Source of the DNA: Mariniflexile jejuense
Lineage (GTDB): Bacteria; Bacteroidota; Bacteroidia; Flavobacteriales; Flavobacteriaceae
Length of the DNA stretch: 64,000 nucleotides
Direction of reading: 5' to 3'
NCBI RefSeq assembly: GCF_042675665.1
Contig: NZ_JBHTJI010000001.1
Coordinates: 558,001 to 622,000, forward strand
Every line of letters starts with the position of its first letter. Positions within the stretch are counted from its first letter, which is position 1. This document shows, in pieces, positions 56,008-64,000 of this stretch. Both the position numbers and the translations under genes were made by a program. The notes under the pieces are model-generated. The model was given only the letters and a program-made list of their open reading frames with translations, did not search any database and was not told the DNA's origin.

Positions 56008-56925
56008 ATGAAGCGCAGAGATTTTATTCAACAAACTTCAGCAACAGCTGCATTGGTAACCATTGGTGGTTTTGGACTTCAATCGTTTACTTCTATACCA
56101 AAAACAACAAAAATTACCATTCTGCACACAAACGATGTACATAGCCACATTGATGCTTTTGGGCCAGAAGATGGTAGAAATGCTAATATGGGTGGTGTTG
56201 CCAGAAGAGCAACTCTTATTGAAAGTATTAGAAATGAAAATCCAAATACATTATTATTAGATGCTGGCGATATTTTTCAAGGAACACCATACTTTAACTA
56301 TTATGGTGGCGAATTGGAATTTAAACTTATGAGCAAGTTAAAATATGATGCTGCAACCATTGGTAATCATGATTTTGATAATGGTATTGATGGTTTGTAC
56401 GCACAACTACCACATGCGCAATTTCAGTTTATATGTTCTAATTATGATTTTTCAAATACTTTGATGAATACACATGTAAAGCCATACAACATATACAAAA
56501 AAGACGGTATTAAAATTGGTGTTTTTGGCTTAGGAATTGAATTAAATGGTTTGGTTGATCCTGCTATGTATAAAGAAACCAAATATTTAGATCCTGTTGA
56601 AATAAGTCAAGAAATGACGCGCATTTTAAAAACTAAAGAAAAATGCGATTTAATAATTTGTTTATCGCACTTAGGATATAGTTACAAAACCGATCCAGAT
56701 AAAATTAGCGACTTAAAACTAGCCGCATTAACAAAAGACATAGATTTAATTATTGGCGGACACACACATACATTTTTACCAAAACCAACCATAGTTAAAA
56801 ACAGTGAAGGCAAAAATATGCTTGTAAATCAAGTAGGATGTTACGGAATAAATTTGGGGAAAATTGATTTTTATTTTGATGCTGATAAAAATAAATTGGC
56901 AAACGGCACATCTATTGTTGTTTAA
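56008..56925 (+). CDS. 5'-nucleotidase metallophosphatase domain, Tat-exported
   Basis: A 305-residue metallophosphatase with a twin-arginine type signal (MKRRDFIQQTSATAALVTIGGF). The dinuclear metal motifs are HTNDVHSHID, DAGDIFQG, IGNHDFDNG and GGHTHTFL. It matches the N-terminal half of UshA. The gene starts 4 bp after the lipoprotein that carries the C-terminal half. It ends in a 4-bp overlap with the converging membrane protein gene. Confidence 0.92.
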   Translation: MKRRDFIQQTSATAALVTIGGFGLQSFTSIPKTTKITILHTNDVHSHIDAFGPEDGRNANMGGVARRATLIESIRNENPNTLLLDAGDIFQGTPYFNYYGGELEFKLMSKLKYDAATIGNHDFDNGIDGLYAQLPHAQFQFICSNYDFSNTLMNTHVKPYNIYKKDGIKIGVFGLGIELNGLVDPAMYKETKYLDPVEISQEMTRILKTKEKCDLIICLSHLGYSYKTDPDKISDLKLAALTKDIDLIIGGHTHTFLPKPTIVKNSEGKNMLVNQVGCYGINLGKIDFYFDADKNKLANGTSIVV

Positions 56926-57707
56926 GATAAAACAGTATCTGAAGCATAATGCTCACTTTCTTTAATCTTAATTTGTTTCGGTTTCTTAATAAAATTTGAA
57001 TTCATAATGTATATAAACATTACATAAAGTGCTAATGCATAAAGTACTCTTTGTAATAATTCAAAACTCCAATTATACAAATAATACAGGTTTATGTAAT
57101 TCATTATAACCGATAAGCCGAAAAAAATGATAGCTGTTAAAAATAAAACCGATTGTTTTGTTTGGGTATTTAAATAAACCGCAAAAGAAATAAAACCTAA
57201 AACAATTAAAACAGCGCTTTTTAAACCAAATAGCAACACTTCTGTATGATTTGGAATTATGGTTTGTAAAACACTGTATATTAAGTACAAAAAATATATG
57301 GTAATAGAAAATACTAACAATAAATACGTTCCAACTATAGCATTAACCTCTAAAAACTTAAACTTAGGCAACACCATAATTAACAAATACAAATAGCTAA
57401 TTATATAAAGTATACTTGTTGCTTCCAATAAAATTTCTTCAGAAAAAAACATGGATGCAATATCGCCTAGAAAAGAAAATAGTAAAAATAAAATAAATGC
57501 AACACCTAACTTATTGTATTTTACTAAAAAGAATATTAAAAATACAGGAATAAATAATGGCATTGCGGTTTTCATTATCAATGCGTCTTCACTCGCCACA
57601 CCAACACTATTAATCGCAATTAATAATATTAAAGCAAATAAAAATATTTTCTTAAATGTAAAATTTAGCCAGTTATTCACAATTTTAACATAAGTAGGTT
57701 GAATCAA
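56922..57707 (-). CDS. Multi-helix membrane protein, YhhN-like
   Basis: A 261-residue membrane protein with about eight helices. The PLFIPVFLIFFLVKYNK and FLGDIASMFF motifs recall YhhN/TMEM86 lysoplasmalogenases (conserved Asp near GD), so I suggest that family with caution. The start is a TTG at 57707. It shares TTTATCG-type motifs upstream with the paralogue at 58234-58950. Confidence 0.65.
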   Translation of the reverse strand: MIQPTYVKIVNNWLNFTFKKIFLFALILLIAINSVGVASEDALIMKTAMPLFIPVFLIFFLVKYNKLGVAFILFLLFSFLGDIASMFFSEEILLEATSILYIISYLYLLIMVLPKFKFLEVNAIVGTYLLLVFSITIYFLYLIYSVLQTIIPNHTEVLLFGLKSAVLIVLGFISFAVYLNTQTKQSVLFLTAIIFFGLSVIMNYINLYYLYNWSFELLQRVLYALALYVMFIYIMNSNFIKKPKQIKIKESEHYASDTVLS

Positions 57708-57745
57708 ATATACATATAAAATATAATTTCAACGATAAATTAATA

Positions 57746-57785
57746 CTTTTTATCGATTTTAATTAAAATATCGTGCGTTTTATCG
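57746..57785. promoter_or_regulatory. TATCG motif cluster upstream of the YhhN-like gene
   Basis: TATCG occurs in the same orientation at 57751, 57769 and 57781, with TTTTTATCGATTTTAATT as the strongest form. The paralogue's upstream region has related boxes, so a shared regulator is possible. Confidence 0.35.
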
Positions 57786-57857
57786 GATGAAATAAAAAAA
57801 TACTGACAAGTAATTAATTTATTAACGTCTAACCGTATAACTTTCAATTTTAAAGAC

Positions 57858-58223
57858 ATGAAAAAAAAGGTTTTAATTATTTTACGAATTACAGTTGCTA
57901 TTATTTTAATACAAACACTTCGCTTTAAGTTTACTGCGCATCCAGATAGTATTTATATTTTTGAAAAAGTAGGATTAGAACCTTATGGTAGAATAGGCAT
58001 AGGTATTTTAGAACTTATAGCTGGTATTTTAATACTTATACCAAAAACAGTATGGATTGGCGCTATGCTAACTTTAGGAATTATGTTTGGTGCAATACTT
58101 ATGCATCTAACAAAATTAGGTATTGAAATAAACAATGATGGCGGTGTTTTATTTTATACAGCAATTTTAACATTCGTTTTAGCTGCAATTATACTTTATG
58201 TTTACAAAAAAAGGTTAGTTTGA
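57858..58223 (+). CDS. DoxX-family membrane protein
   Basis: A 121-residue membrane protein with four helices and the DoxX motifs LRFKFTAHPDSIYIFEKVG and GILELIAGILILIP. The family is linked to quinone or thiosulfate redox and stress, but the role here is unknown. It sits between two similar membrane protein genes on the other strand. Confidence 0.85.
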   Translation: MKKKVLIILRITVAIILIQTLRFKFTAHPDSIYIFEKVGLEPYGRIGIGILELIAGILILIPKTVWIGAMLTLGIMFGAILMHLTKLGIEINNDGGVLFYTAILTFVLAAIILYVYKKRLV

Positions 58224-58233
58224 AGTTTTAATG

Positions 58234-58950
58234 CTAACCAATAAGCATTGATACTTCGTCTTGCTTAATTTCGTGCTTTAACTTAGATTGTTTAAAGAAA
58301 AAATAAAACGAAACTACATACAATGTTGTAGATATTACATTAAGCAAATCTCTTGCCGAAATATAAGTGTAGGCAACCCACATTACTTCTCCAAAAACAA
58401 TACATAATGCAGCTAAAAACAAATACAAAGACTTTAGATTATCTTTATGAAAATAGTTTAACAATGCTACAGAAAGTAGTGATAGCATTATAATATTGTA
58501 TATTAACTCAACATAATATTCATTCGTTTTTTCTACGTAAGGATTTACAATTACTTGTAAAACATAAACAATATATATATTCAAACAGGTTAAAATTATA
58601 AGATGTATTTTATGATGCTTTATAATATGTAAAAAAGAAATTGATTTTATAATTTCAATTATCAATGAAGTGTAAGCTAAAATATATAATGAATTGCCTA
58701 TATAGTAATTAATAACATGTGGCAAATAATTTTCAATAAGAACAAGCAATTCAGATATAGAAAACAACACTAAAAAAAGCGTAAAAAATAATGCTTTTCT
58801 TTTTTTTGTTAAAAAATATAGCAATGTAACCGTTGGTAAAATAGCAGATTTCAAACAGTTTGCAACTACATTTTGTCCATTAAACTGAAATGCAACAGAT
58901 AAAAGGTATAATAACAATGTTATATACACCAAGACTTTCGACTTGTTCAT
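58234..58950 (-). CDS. Multi-helix membrane protein, second YhhN-like
   Basis: A 238-residue membrane protein with about eight helices (for example LLYLLSVAFQFNGQNVVANC, LFLAALCIVFGEVMWVAYTYI). It resembles the protein at 56922-57707 in length and topology but is diverged, and the YhhN-like call is tentative. Direct repeats lie just upstream. Confidence 0.6.
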   Translation of the reverse strand: MNKSKVLVYITLLLYLLSVAFQFNGQNVVANCLKSAILPTVTLLYFLTKKRKALFFTLFLVLFSISELLVLIENYLPHVINYYIGNSLYILAYTSLIIEIIKSISFLHIIKHHKIHLIILTCLNIYIVYVLQVIVNPYVEKTNEYYVELIYNIIMLSLLSVALLNYFHKDNLKSLYLFLAALCIVFGEVMWVAYTYISARDLLNVISTTLYVVSFYFFFKQSKLKHEIKQDEVSMLIG

Positions 58951-58995
58951 AATAACAATTTATGATTGAATTACAAATATAAACAAAAATTGCAA

Positions 58996-59030
58996 TTAAT
59001 CGTTAAAAAATACATTTAATCGATAAAAAA
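58996..59030. promoter_or_regulatory. Two direct 15-bp boxes, 20 bp apart
   Basis: TTAATCGTTAAAAAA (58996-59010) and TTAATCGATAAAAAA (59016-59030) differ at one position and are spaced by two DNA turns, upstream of the second membrane protein gene. This is typical of a dimeric activator site. The regulator is unknown. Confidence 0.5.
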
Positions 59031-59036
59031 CACAAA

Positions 59037-61031
59037 TTAATGTATTTTTTGTAAGAATTCATATTCACTTATGATGCTTATATTTAATGCTTCAGCTTTT
59101 TGTTTCTTGCTTGGTCCCATAGCATCTCCAGCTACTATAAAGCTCGTTTTTGATGAAATAGAACTACTAACCTTCCCGCCATTATCTTCAATAAGCTTTT
59201 TTAACTCATCTCGAGAAAGCGATTCAAAAACACCAGAAACAACTATACTTTGCCCTTTTAATAAATCGGTTTGCCCAACAAGTTGTTCTGCTGAAATTTC
59301 AAGTTGAACACCAAAACCTTTCAATCTGTTAATTATAGCAATATTTTCTTCTGAAGAAAAAAAAGCTTTAACACTTTCTGCTATTTTAATGCCAATTTCA
59401 TCAACATTAACTAGTTCTTCTTCTGAAGCTTGAGCAATGGCATCAATGGTTTTATAATGCTTAGCTAATTTTTTTGCTACCGTTTCACCTACATATCGAA
59501 TGCCTAAAGCAAATAAAACCCGCTCAAAAGGAATGTTTTTTGAAAGTTCTATACCTTGAATTAAATTGTCGGCACTTTTTTCAGCCATACGTTCTAAAGG
59601 AATAACTTGCTCTTTTGTTAATTCATATAAATCAGAATAATTAGAAATCAAATCTTCATTAACCAAAAGCGCTACAGTTTCGCCACCCAAACCTTCAATA
59701 TCCATAGCTTTTCTGGATATAAAATGTTGAATTCGCCCTATAATTTGCGGTTTGCAGCCATTATAATTTGGGCAATAATGTTGTGCTTCACCTTCTTGCC
59801 TAACCAATTTTATTTCACATTCTGGACAATGTGTGATATACTGCGTTGGTTGGGAATTTGATGGACGTTTACTTAAATCGACTCCCAAAATTTTTGGAAT
59901 AATTTCACCGCCTTTTTCTACATACACTTCATCACCTACCCGAATATCGAGTTTTTCAATTTGGTCTGCATTGTGTAATGATGCACGTTTTACGGTAGTT
60001 CCTGCCAATTCAACAGGTTCTAAATTGGCTACGGGCGTTATTGCACCAGTACGACCAACTTGATAGGTAATACTATTTAATTTGGTTGAAACTTGTTCTG
60101 CTTTAAACTTATATGCCATTGCCCAACGCGGTGCTTTGGCGGTATAACCCAATTCTTCTTGTTGTTGCAAATTGTTTACTTTAATCACCACACCATCGGT
60201 TTCATAAGGTAAATCGTGACGATGAATGTTCCAATAATCAATAAACTCTAAAACTTCTTCAATAGTATTAGTTAATTTTGCAGCACTTGGCACTTTAAAA
60301 CCCCATTCTCTAGCTTTTTCTAAGCTTTCAAATTGCGAATTAATGCCCAAATTTGAGCCTGTTACATTATATAGCAAACACTCTAATGGGCGTTTTGCAA
60401 CTTCAGCGCTATCTTGTAATTTTAAACTGCCTGACGCTGTGTTTCTTGGGTTTCTGTATGGTTCTTCGCCAATTTCAATGCGTTCTTCGTTCATTTTATT
60501 AAAACCATCAAAAGGCAAAACAATTTCACCACGAATATCAAATTTCTCAGGATAATCACCTTTTAGTTGTAAAGGCACCGATTTGATAGTTTTAATATTT
60601 GCAGTTACATTATCACCTTGAAAACCATCACCTCTAGTAACTGCTTTTACAAGTTTTCCAGCCTCATAGGTTAAACTAATTGATGCGCCATCGTATTTTA
60701 ATTCGCAAGTGTATTGTACGTCTGCATCAATTATTTTTTTAATGCGTGTTTCCCAGTCTTGTAAATCTTCTTTAGAATACGAATTTTCAAGTGAATACAT
60801 TCGATACTCGTGCGGAATAGTTTCAAAATTTTTGGTGATTTCACCTCCTACGCGTTGTGTTGGTGAGTTAGCATCAAAAAACTCAGGATGTTTTGCCTCT
60901 AATTCTTGAAGCTCTTTTAGTTTTTTATCAAACTCAAAATCTGAAATAGTAGCATTATCCAACACATAATAGTTATAATTGTGTTGATTTAATTCGTCTC
61001 GTAAGCTTTGTATTTGTTCCTGTATTGTCAT
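59037..61031 (-). CDS. ligA: NAD-dependent DNA ligase
   Basis: A 664-residue ligase that seals nicks using NAD+. The nucleotidylation motif is CELKYDGASISL (KxDG, near residue 115), the OB fold follows, the zinc finger is CPECEIKLVRQ to HYCPNYNGC, then helix-hairpin-helix repeats (about 455-570) and a C-terminal BRCT domain (GVFESLSRDELKKLIEDNGGKV). Length normal. Confidence 0.96.
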   Translation of the reverse strand: MTIQEQIQSLRDELNQHNYNYYVLDNATISDFEFDKKLKELQELEAKHPEFFDANSPTQRVGGEITKNFETIPHEYRMYSLENSYSKEDLQDWETRIKKIIDADVQYTCELKYDGASISLTYEAGKLVKAVTRGDGFQGDNVTANIKTIKSVPLQLKGDYPEKFDIRGEIVLPFDGFNKMNEERIEIGEEPYRNPRNTASGSLKLQDSAEVAKRPLECLLYNVTGSNLGINSQFESLEKAREWGFKVPSAAKLTNTIEEVLEFIDYWNIHRHDLPYETDGVVIKVNNLQQQEELGYTAKAPRWAMAYKFKAEQVSTKLNSITYQVGRTGAITPVANLEPVELAGTTVKRASLHNADQIEKLDIRVGDEVYVEKGGEIIPKILGVDLSKRPSNSQPTQYITHCPECEIKLVRQEGEAQHYCPNYNGCKPQIIGRIQHFISRKAMDIEGLGGETVALLVNEDLISNYSDLYELTKEQVIPLERMAEKSADNLIQGIELSKNIPFERVLFALGIRYVGETVAKKLAKHYKTIDAIAQASEEELVNVDEIGIKIAESVKAFFSSEENIAIINRLKGFGVQLEISAEQLVGQTDLLKGQSIVVSGVFESLSRDELKKLIEDNGGKVSSSISSKTSFIVAGDAMGPSKKQKAEALNISIISEYEFLQKIH

Positions 61032-61089
61032 ATTTAAATGCTAATTCATTTTACTTTGCTATTCTCACTATTAAAAACTTCAAAAAATA

Positions 61090-61956
61090 TTAATTTTTAA
61101 TGCCTTTAATCATTCTATTTTTTTTAAAAATATCTTTTTTTAATTCAATGTTTTTAAATTGATTTACCTCCAATAATTGCATCATTTCACCACCAAGATA
61201 CTCATTGATTTCAAAAAATAACATGCCATTTTTGGTTAATTTATTGTTAGCAAATTGTGCTATTTCCTTATAAAACACTAGCGGATTAGTGTCTTCAACA
61301 AATAACGCCAAATGTGGTTCGTTATTTAAAACGTTAGGTTTCATAAGTTGTTTTTCTAACTCTCGAACGTATGGTGGATTTGAAACGATAATATCAAATT
61401 TCAAATCTTTAGTCTTCTGTATTCGGTCTTCTGTATTCAAAATATCTGCTTCAATAAATTGAACTTCTACACAGTTTAATTCAGCATTTTGTCTTGCTAT
61501 TTTTAATGCTTCTATACTTACATCCAACGCAAAAACTTTTGCACTTGGTAATTGTTTAGCTAATGAAATGGCTATGCAACCACTACCCGTTCCTATATCT
61601 AAAATTCTTATTTGTTGTTGGTTGCTAGTTGTTAGTTTTTGCTTTAAAATCCAATCTACCAATTCTTCTGTTTCTGGTCTTGGTATTAATGTGTGTTCGT
61701 TTACTTTAAAAGGCATTCCAAAAAATTCGGTTTCACCTAAAATATATTGAATGGGTTTTTCTTGCTTTAATAATTTTAAGGCTTTTAAAATTGGTTCGTT
61801 ATTTTCAACAACATAATTTGGCTCCATAGCTAATTTAAGTCTGGTAACCTTATAATACGATTCCGTTAAAATAAAAAAGAAACTATCTATTTCCTCTTTT
61901 TTATATATCGCATCTAATTCTTTATGAAATGTATGTTGTACTTCTTTTAAATTCAA
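61090..61956 (-). CDS. prmC: Release factor glutamine methyltransferase
   Basis: A 288-residue SAM-dependent enzyme that methylates the GGQ glutamine of release factors. SAM motif ILDIGTGSGCIAISLA and active-site SNPPYV are present. Two segments look like in-frame insertions of repeat DNA: KLTTSNQQQ (about 61611-61640, related to the intergenic copies) and TEDRIQKTKD (a 14-bp-period tandem repeat, 61412-61438). Both lie in likely loops, so the enzyme may still work. The start is a TTG at 61956. Confidence 0.93.
   Translation of the reverse strand: MNLKEVQHTFHKELDAIYKKEEIDSFFFILTESYYKVTRLKLAMEPNYVVENNEPILKALKLLKQEKPIQYILGETEFFGMPFKVNEHTLIPRPETEELVDWILKQKLTTSNQQQIRILDIGTGSGCIAISLAKQLPSAKVFALDVSIEALKIARQNAELNCVEVQFIEADILNTEDRIQKTKDLKFDIIVSNPPYVRELEKQLMKPNVLNNEPHLALFVEDTNPLVFYKEIAQFANNKLTKNGMLFFEINEYLGGEMMQLLEVNQFKNIELKKDIFKKNRMIKGIKN
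61412..61438. repeat. 14-bp-period tandem repeat inside prmC
   Basis: GTCTTCTGTATTC occurs twice (61412-61424 and 61426-61438) separated by one base. The reading frame runs through it. Confidence 0.7.
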
Positions 61957-62012
61957 AATAATAGTTAAATTATTTAAGTTTTGTTATACGTTTAAACCTA
62001 ATGCAACTTAAA

Positions 62013-62504
62013 TTACAAATCTTTTAGCATCCAAACACCGCAAGAGTAATGCCCTGTATTACCTAACGCACCGTTTAAATGCTTAAATCCATAACTTTCA
62101 TAAATATGAATTGCCGCTTTAAGTTGTGGTGCCGATTCTAAATAGCACTGTTTATAACCCAATTTTTTTGCCGCTTCTACGCATTTTTCAAAAAGTTTTT
62201 TACCATAACCTTTTCCACGTACTTTAGGTGAAAAGTACATTTTTTGAATTTCGCAAACATCTGCCTCAAAATTCTTTAAAGGTTTAACACCGCCACCACC
62301 TAAAATTTCGCCATTGGCTTCAATTACAAAATAGACATCGTTATCATTTTGATAAGATTCATACATTTTAGGCGTTTCTTCATCAGAATACGCTGTGCCT
62401 TCTAAAGGAATTTTAAATTCATGAAAACACGCTCTTATAACTTGCTCCAATTGTGCATTGTCATTTGGTGCTATTTTTCGAATAAGTATAGTATCTTTAC
62501 TCAC
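62013..62504 (-). CDS. GNAT-family N-acetyltransferase
   Basis: A 163-residue acetyltransferase. The acetyl-CoA pyrophosphate loop is MYFSPKVRGKGYGKKLFEKC, and the end shows YESYGFKHLNGAL. The acceptor is unknown. The start is a GTG at 62504. It is divergent from ribD. Confidence 0.9.
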   Translation of the reverse strand: MSKDTILIRKIAPNDNAQLEQVIRACFHEFKIPLEGTAYSDEETPKMYESYQNDNDVYFVIEANGEILGGGGVKPLKNFEADVCEIQKMYFSPKVRGKGYGKKLFEKCVEAAKKLGYKQCYLESAPQLKAAIHIYESYGFKHLNGALGNTGHYSCGVWMLKDL

Positions 62505-62683
62505 TTTTAAATGCTATTTTTTTTAGCAAGTGAAGATACATGAATTATAAAAAAGCAACCATGAAACGGCTTATAATCTTATCAACAATACAACTTACTT
62601 TTTTCAACTAAATAAGTAAGATTTTGTTTGGTGCCTTAAAAAAATTAAAATACATAAACCTAAAAACTGATTGAAAATCACTT

Positions 62684-63736
62684 TTGAATAATCACGAAAC
62701 ATACATAAAACGCTGCATAGACATTGCAAAAAACGGGTTAGGTACTACCAGACCAAATCCTATGGTTGGTAGTGTTATTGTTTATAAAAATCAAATTATA
62801 GGCGAAGGTTTTACAAGCCCTTATGGTGGCAATCATGCCGAAGTGAATGCTATAAATTCAGTTAAAGACAAATCGCTTTTAAAGAAATCTACCATTTATG
62901 TTACTTTAGAACCTTGTTCTCATTTTGGAAAAACACCACCTTGTAGTGACCTAATTATTAAGCATGAAATACCAAATGTAATAATTGGTTGTATTGATGA
63001 TAACAGTTTGGTTGCAGGAAAAGGTGTTGAAAAACTAAAACAAGCCGGTTGCAGCGTAGTTGTTGGTATTTTAGAAACCGAATGCAAAAACCACCACAAA
63101 CGCTTTTTTACCTTTCACAACAAAAAACGTCCTTATATTATATTAAAATGGGCTGAAACTACTGATGGTTTTATAGCACCAAAAACCAAAAACGAACAAA
63201 AGCCAGTTTGGATTACCAATGAATTTTCTAGACAATTAGTACACAAATGGCGCGCCGAAGAACAAGCCATATTAGTAGGAACAAATACCGTTTTACAAGA
63301 CAACCCAAGTTTAACAGTTAGAGATTGGACGGGACAAAACCCAATTAGAATTGTTTTGGACCAAAACGACAAACTTTCCAAAAACTATGCTGTTTTTGAT
63401 AATGAAGCTAAAACCATCCTAATAAATTCAAAAACCAAAAACCCAATACCAAAAACACAAAATTGGCATTTGGAATTTATAGATTGGAATTTAAAAACAG
63501 CTATAGCCAAACAAATATCTGATATTCTTTATAAAAACAATATTAATTCAATTATCATAGAAGGTGGTGCAAAAACGCTTCAAACATTTATTAATGAAAA
63601 CCTTTGGGATGAAGCAAGAATTTTTACAGGAAGTAGTGCGTTTAAAACTGGCATTAAAGCACCAAATTTTTCGGGCAACTTAATTTTTGAAGAAACCATA
63701 TTAAACGATATTCTTAAAATTTACAACAATGATTAA
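62684..63736 (+). CDS. ribD: Bifunctional riboflavin deaminase/reductase
   Basis: A 350-residue riboflavin enzyme. The deaminase half has zinc ligands in GGNHAEVNAI and LEPCSHFGKTPPCSDLI; the reductase half has LKWAETTDGFIA, ILVGTNTVLQDNPSLTVR and IIEGGAKTLQTFI. The start is a TTG at 62684. It overlaps the HAD gene by 8 bp. Confidence 0.95.
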   Translation: MNNHETYIKRCIDIAKNGLGTTRPNPMVGSVIVYKNQIIGEGFTSPYGGNHAEVNAINSVKDKSLLKKSTIYVTLEPCSHFGKTPPCSDLIIKHEIPNVIIGCIDDNSLVAGKGVEKLKQAGCSVVVGILETECKNHHKRFFTFHNKKRPYIILKWAETTDGFIAPKTKNEQKPVWITNEFSRQLVHKWRAEEQAILVGTNTVLQDNPSLTVRDWTGQNPIRIVLDQNDKLSKNYAVFDNEAKTILINSKTKNPIPKTQNWHLEFIDWNLKTAIAKQISDILYKNNINSIIIEGGAKTLQTFINENLWDEARIFTGSSAFKTGIKAPNFSGNLIFEETILNDILKIYNND

Positions 63737-64000
63737 AGCCATTATATTCGACTTTGGCAACATATTTATAAACCTTGATATTGATGGTGCCATACAACAT
63801 GCGTTTGAAAAATTCAAAATTGATTCGTTTTCAGATGAACTATTAGCCTTCAACAGTTTATACGAACAAGGTTTAATTTCAACCGAAGAATTTATTGAAT
63901 TTTACACTGAAAACTTTCCTAATATTACTGAAGATGAATTAATTTCTATATGGAATTTCATATTGAAAGATTTTCCAAAACACCGCTTAGAATTTCTTCA
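63729..64000 (+). CDS. HAD-family hydrolase, cut by window end
   Basis: The first 90 codons of a HAD phosphatase, starting MIKAIIFDFGNIFINLD, the first HAD motif. The rest lies outside the window. Downstream of ribD in an overlap, it could supply the missing phosphatase of riboflavin synthesis; that is inference. Confidence 0.8.
   Translation, partial: MIKAIIFDFGNIFINLDIDGAIQHAFEKFKIDSFSDELLAFNSLYEQGLISTEEFIEFYTENFPNITEDELISIWNFILKDFPKHRLEFL

Noticed and set aside
63729..64000. Truncated HAD gene as pseudogene
   Set aside because: It is open to the window edge; truncation is due to the window only.

Overview
The window looks like a chromosomal segment of a marine or aquatic member of the Flavobacteriaceae (Bacteroidota). 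The DNA is AT-rich and Shine-Dalgarno sequences are not evident. Many starts are TTG or GTG, and several promoters resemble the Bacteroidota type (TTTG about 18-20 bp before TAnnTTTG). Typical family genes are present: DUF4835, DUF6913, DUF4212 with an ActP-like symporter, the Bacteroidota-type omega subunit, and an RprXY-like two-component system. No rRNA, tRNA, CRISPR array or intact transposase was seen.

Left part (1-14.6 kb): a minus-strand nitrogen block (DUF4202, nirD, nirB, an FdhF/YdeP-type molybdoenzyme). It is followed by a YheT-like hydrolase, adenine deaminase, tilS, an unknown 230-residue protein, pabB, an aldose-epimerase-like protein and a DEAD-box helicase.

Accessory island (14.6-18.9 kb): this is the most unusual part. 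It holds a Pycsar-type anti-phage pair, made of a nucleotide cyclase that overlaps a three-helix membrane effector by 4 bp. Next comes a second two-gene unit, a TIR-like (PF10137-type) protein plus an unknown 125-residue partner. A long imperfect palindrome separates the units, and short inverted repeats bracket the TIR unit. REP-like palindromes, phased 10- and 11-bp tandem repeats and a broken PAP2 phosphatase gene flank the island.

Middle (18.9-34.4 kb): a serine hydrolase, an MscS channel, an ECF sigma factor overlapping a 59-residue ORF, a candidate small RNA, a TPR/HTH regulator, a one-domain DEAD-like protein, YceI, an NTF2-like protein, a Crp-type regulator and a drug-type MFS pump. 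A second accessory pair follows: an SPFH protein overlapping a divergent NAD-kinase-like protein, with another palindrome downstream. Then come DinB, an ABC exporter, a 34-residue lysine-rich protein, an alcohol dehydrogenase and an FAH-family protein.

Acetate block (34.4-41.1 kb): a cNMP/CBS/DUF294 nucleotidyltransferase and a DnaQ-like exonuclease converge on acs, an ActP-like symporter and its DUF4212 partner.

Right part (41.4-64 kb): mostly housekeeping genes on the minus strand. These include a two-component system, coaE, a YbbR protein, a glycosyltransferase, fabI, recN, DUF4835, coaBC, omega, bamD, dapA, DUF6913, ligA and prmC. Also present are a 5'-nucleotidase split into two genes, two multi-helix membrane proteins around a DoxX gene with similar upstream motifs, and ribD overlapping an HAD gene that runs off the window.
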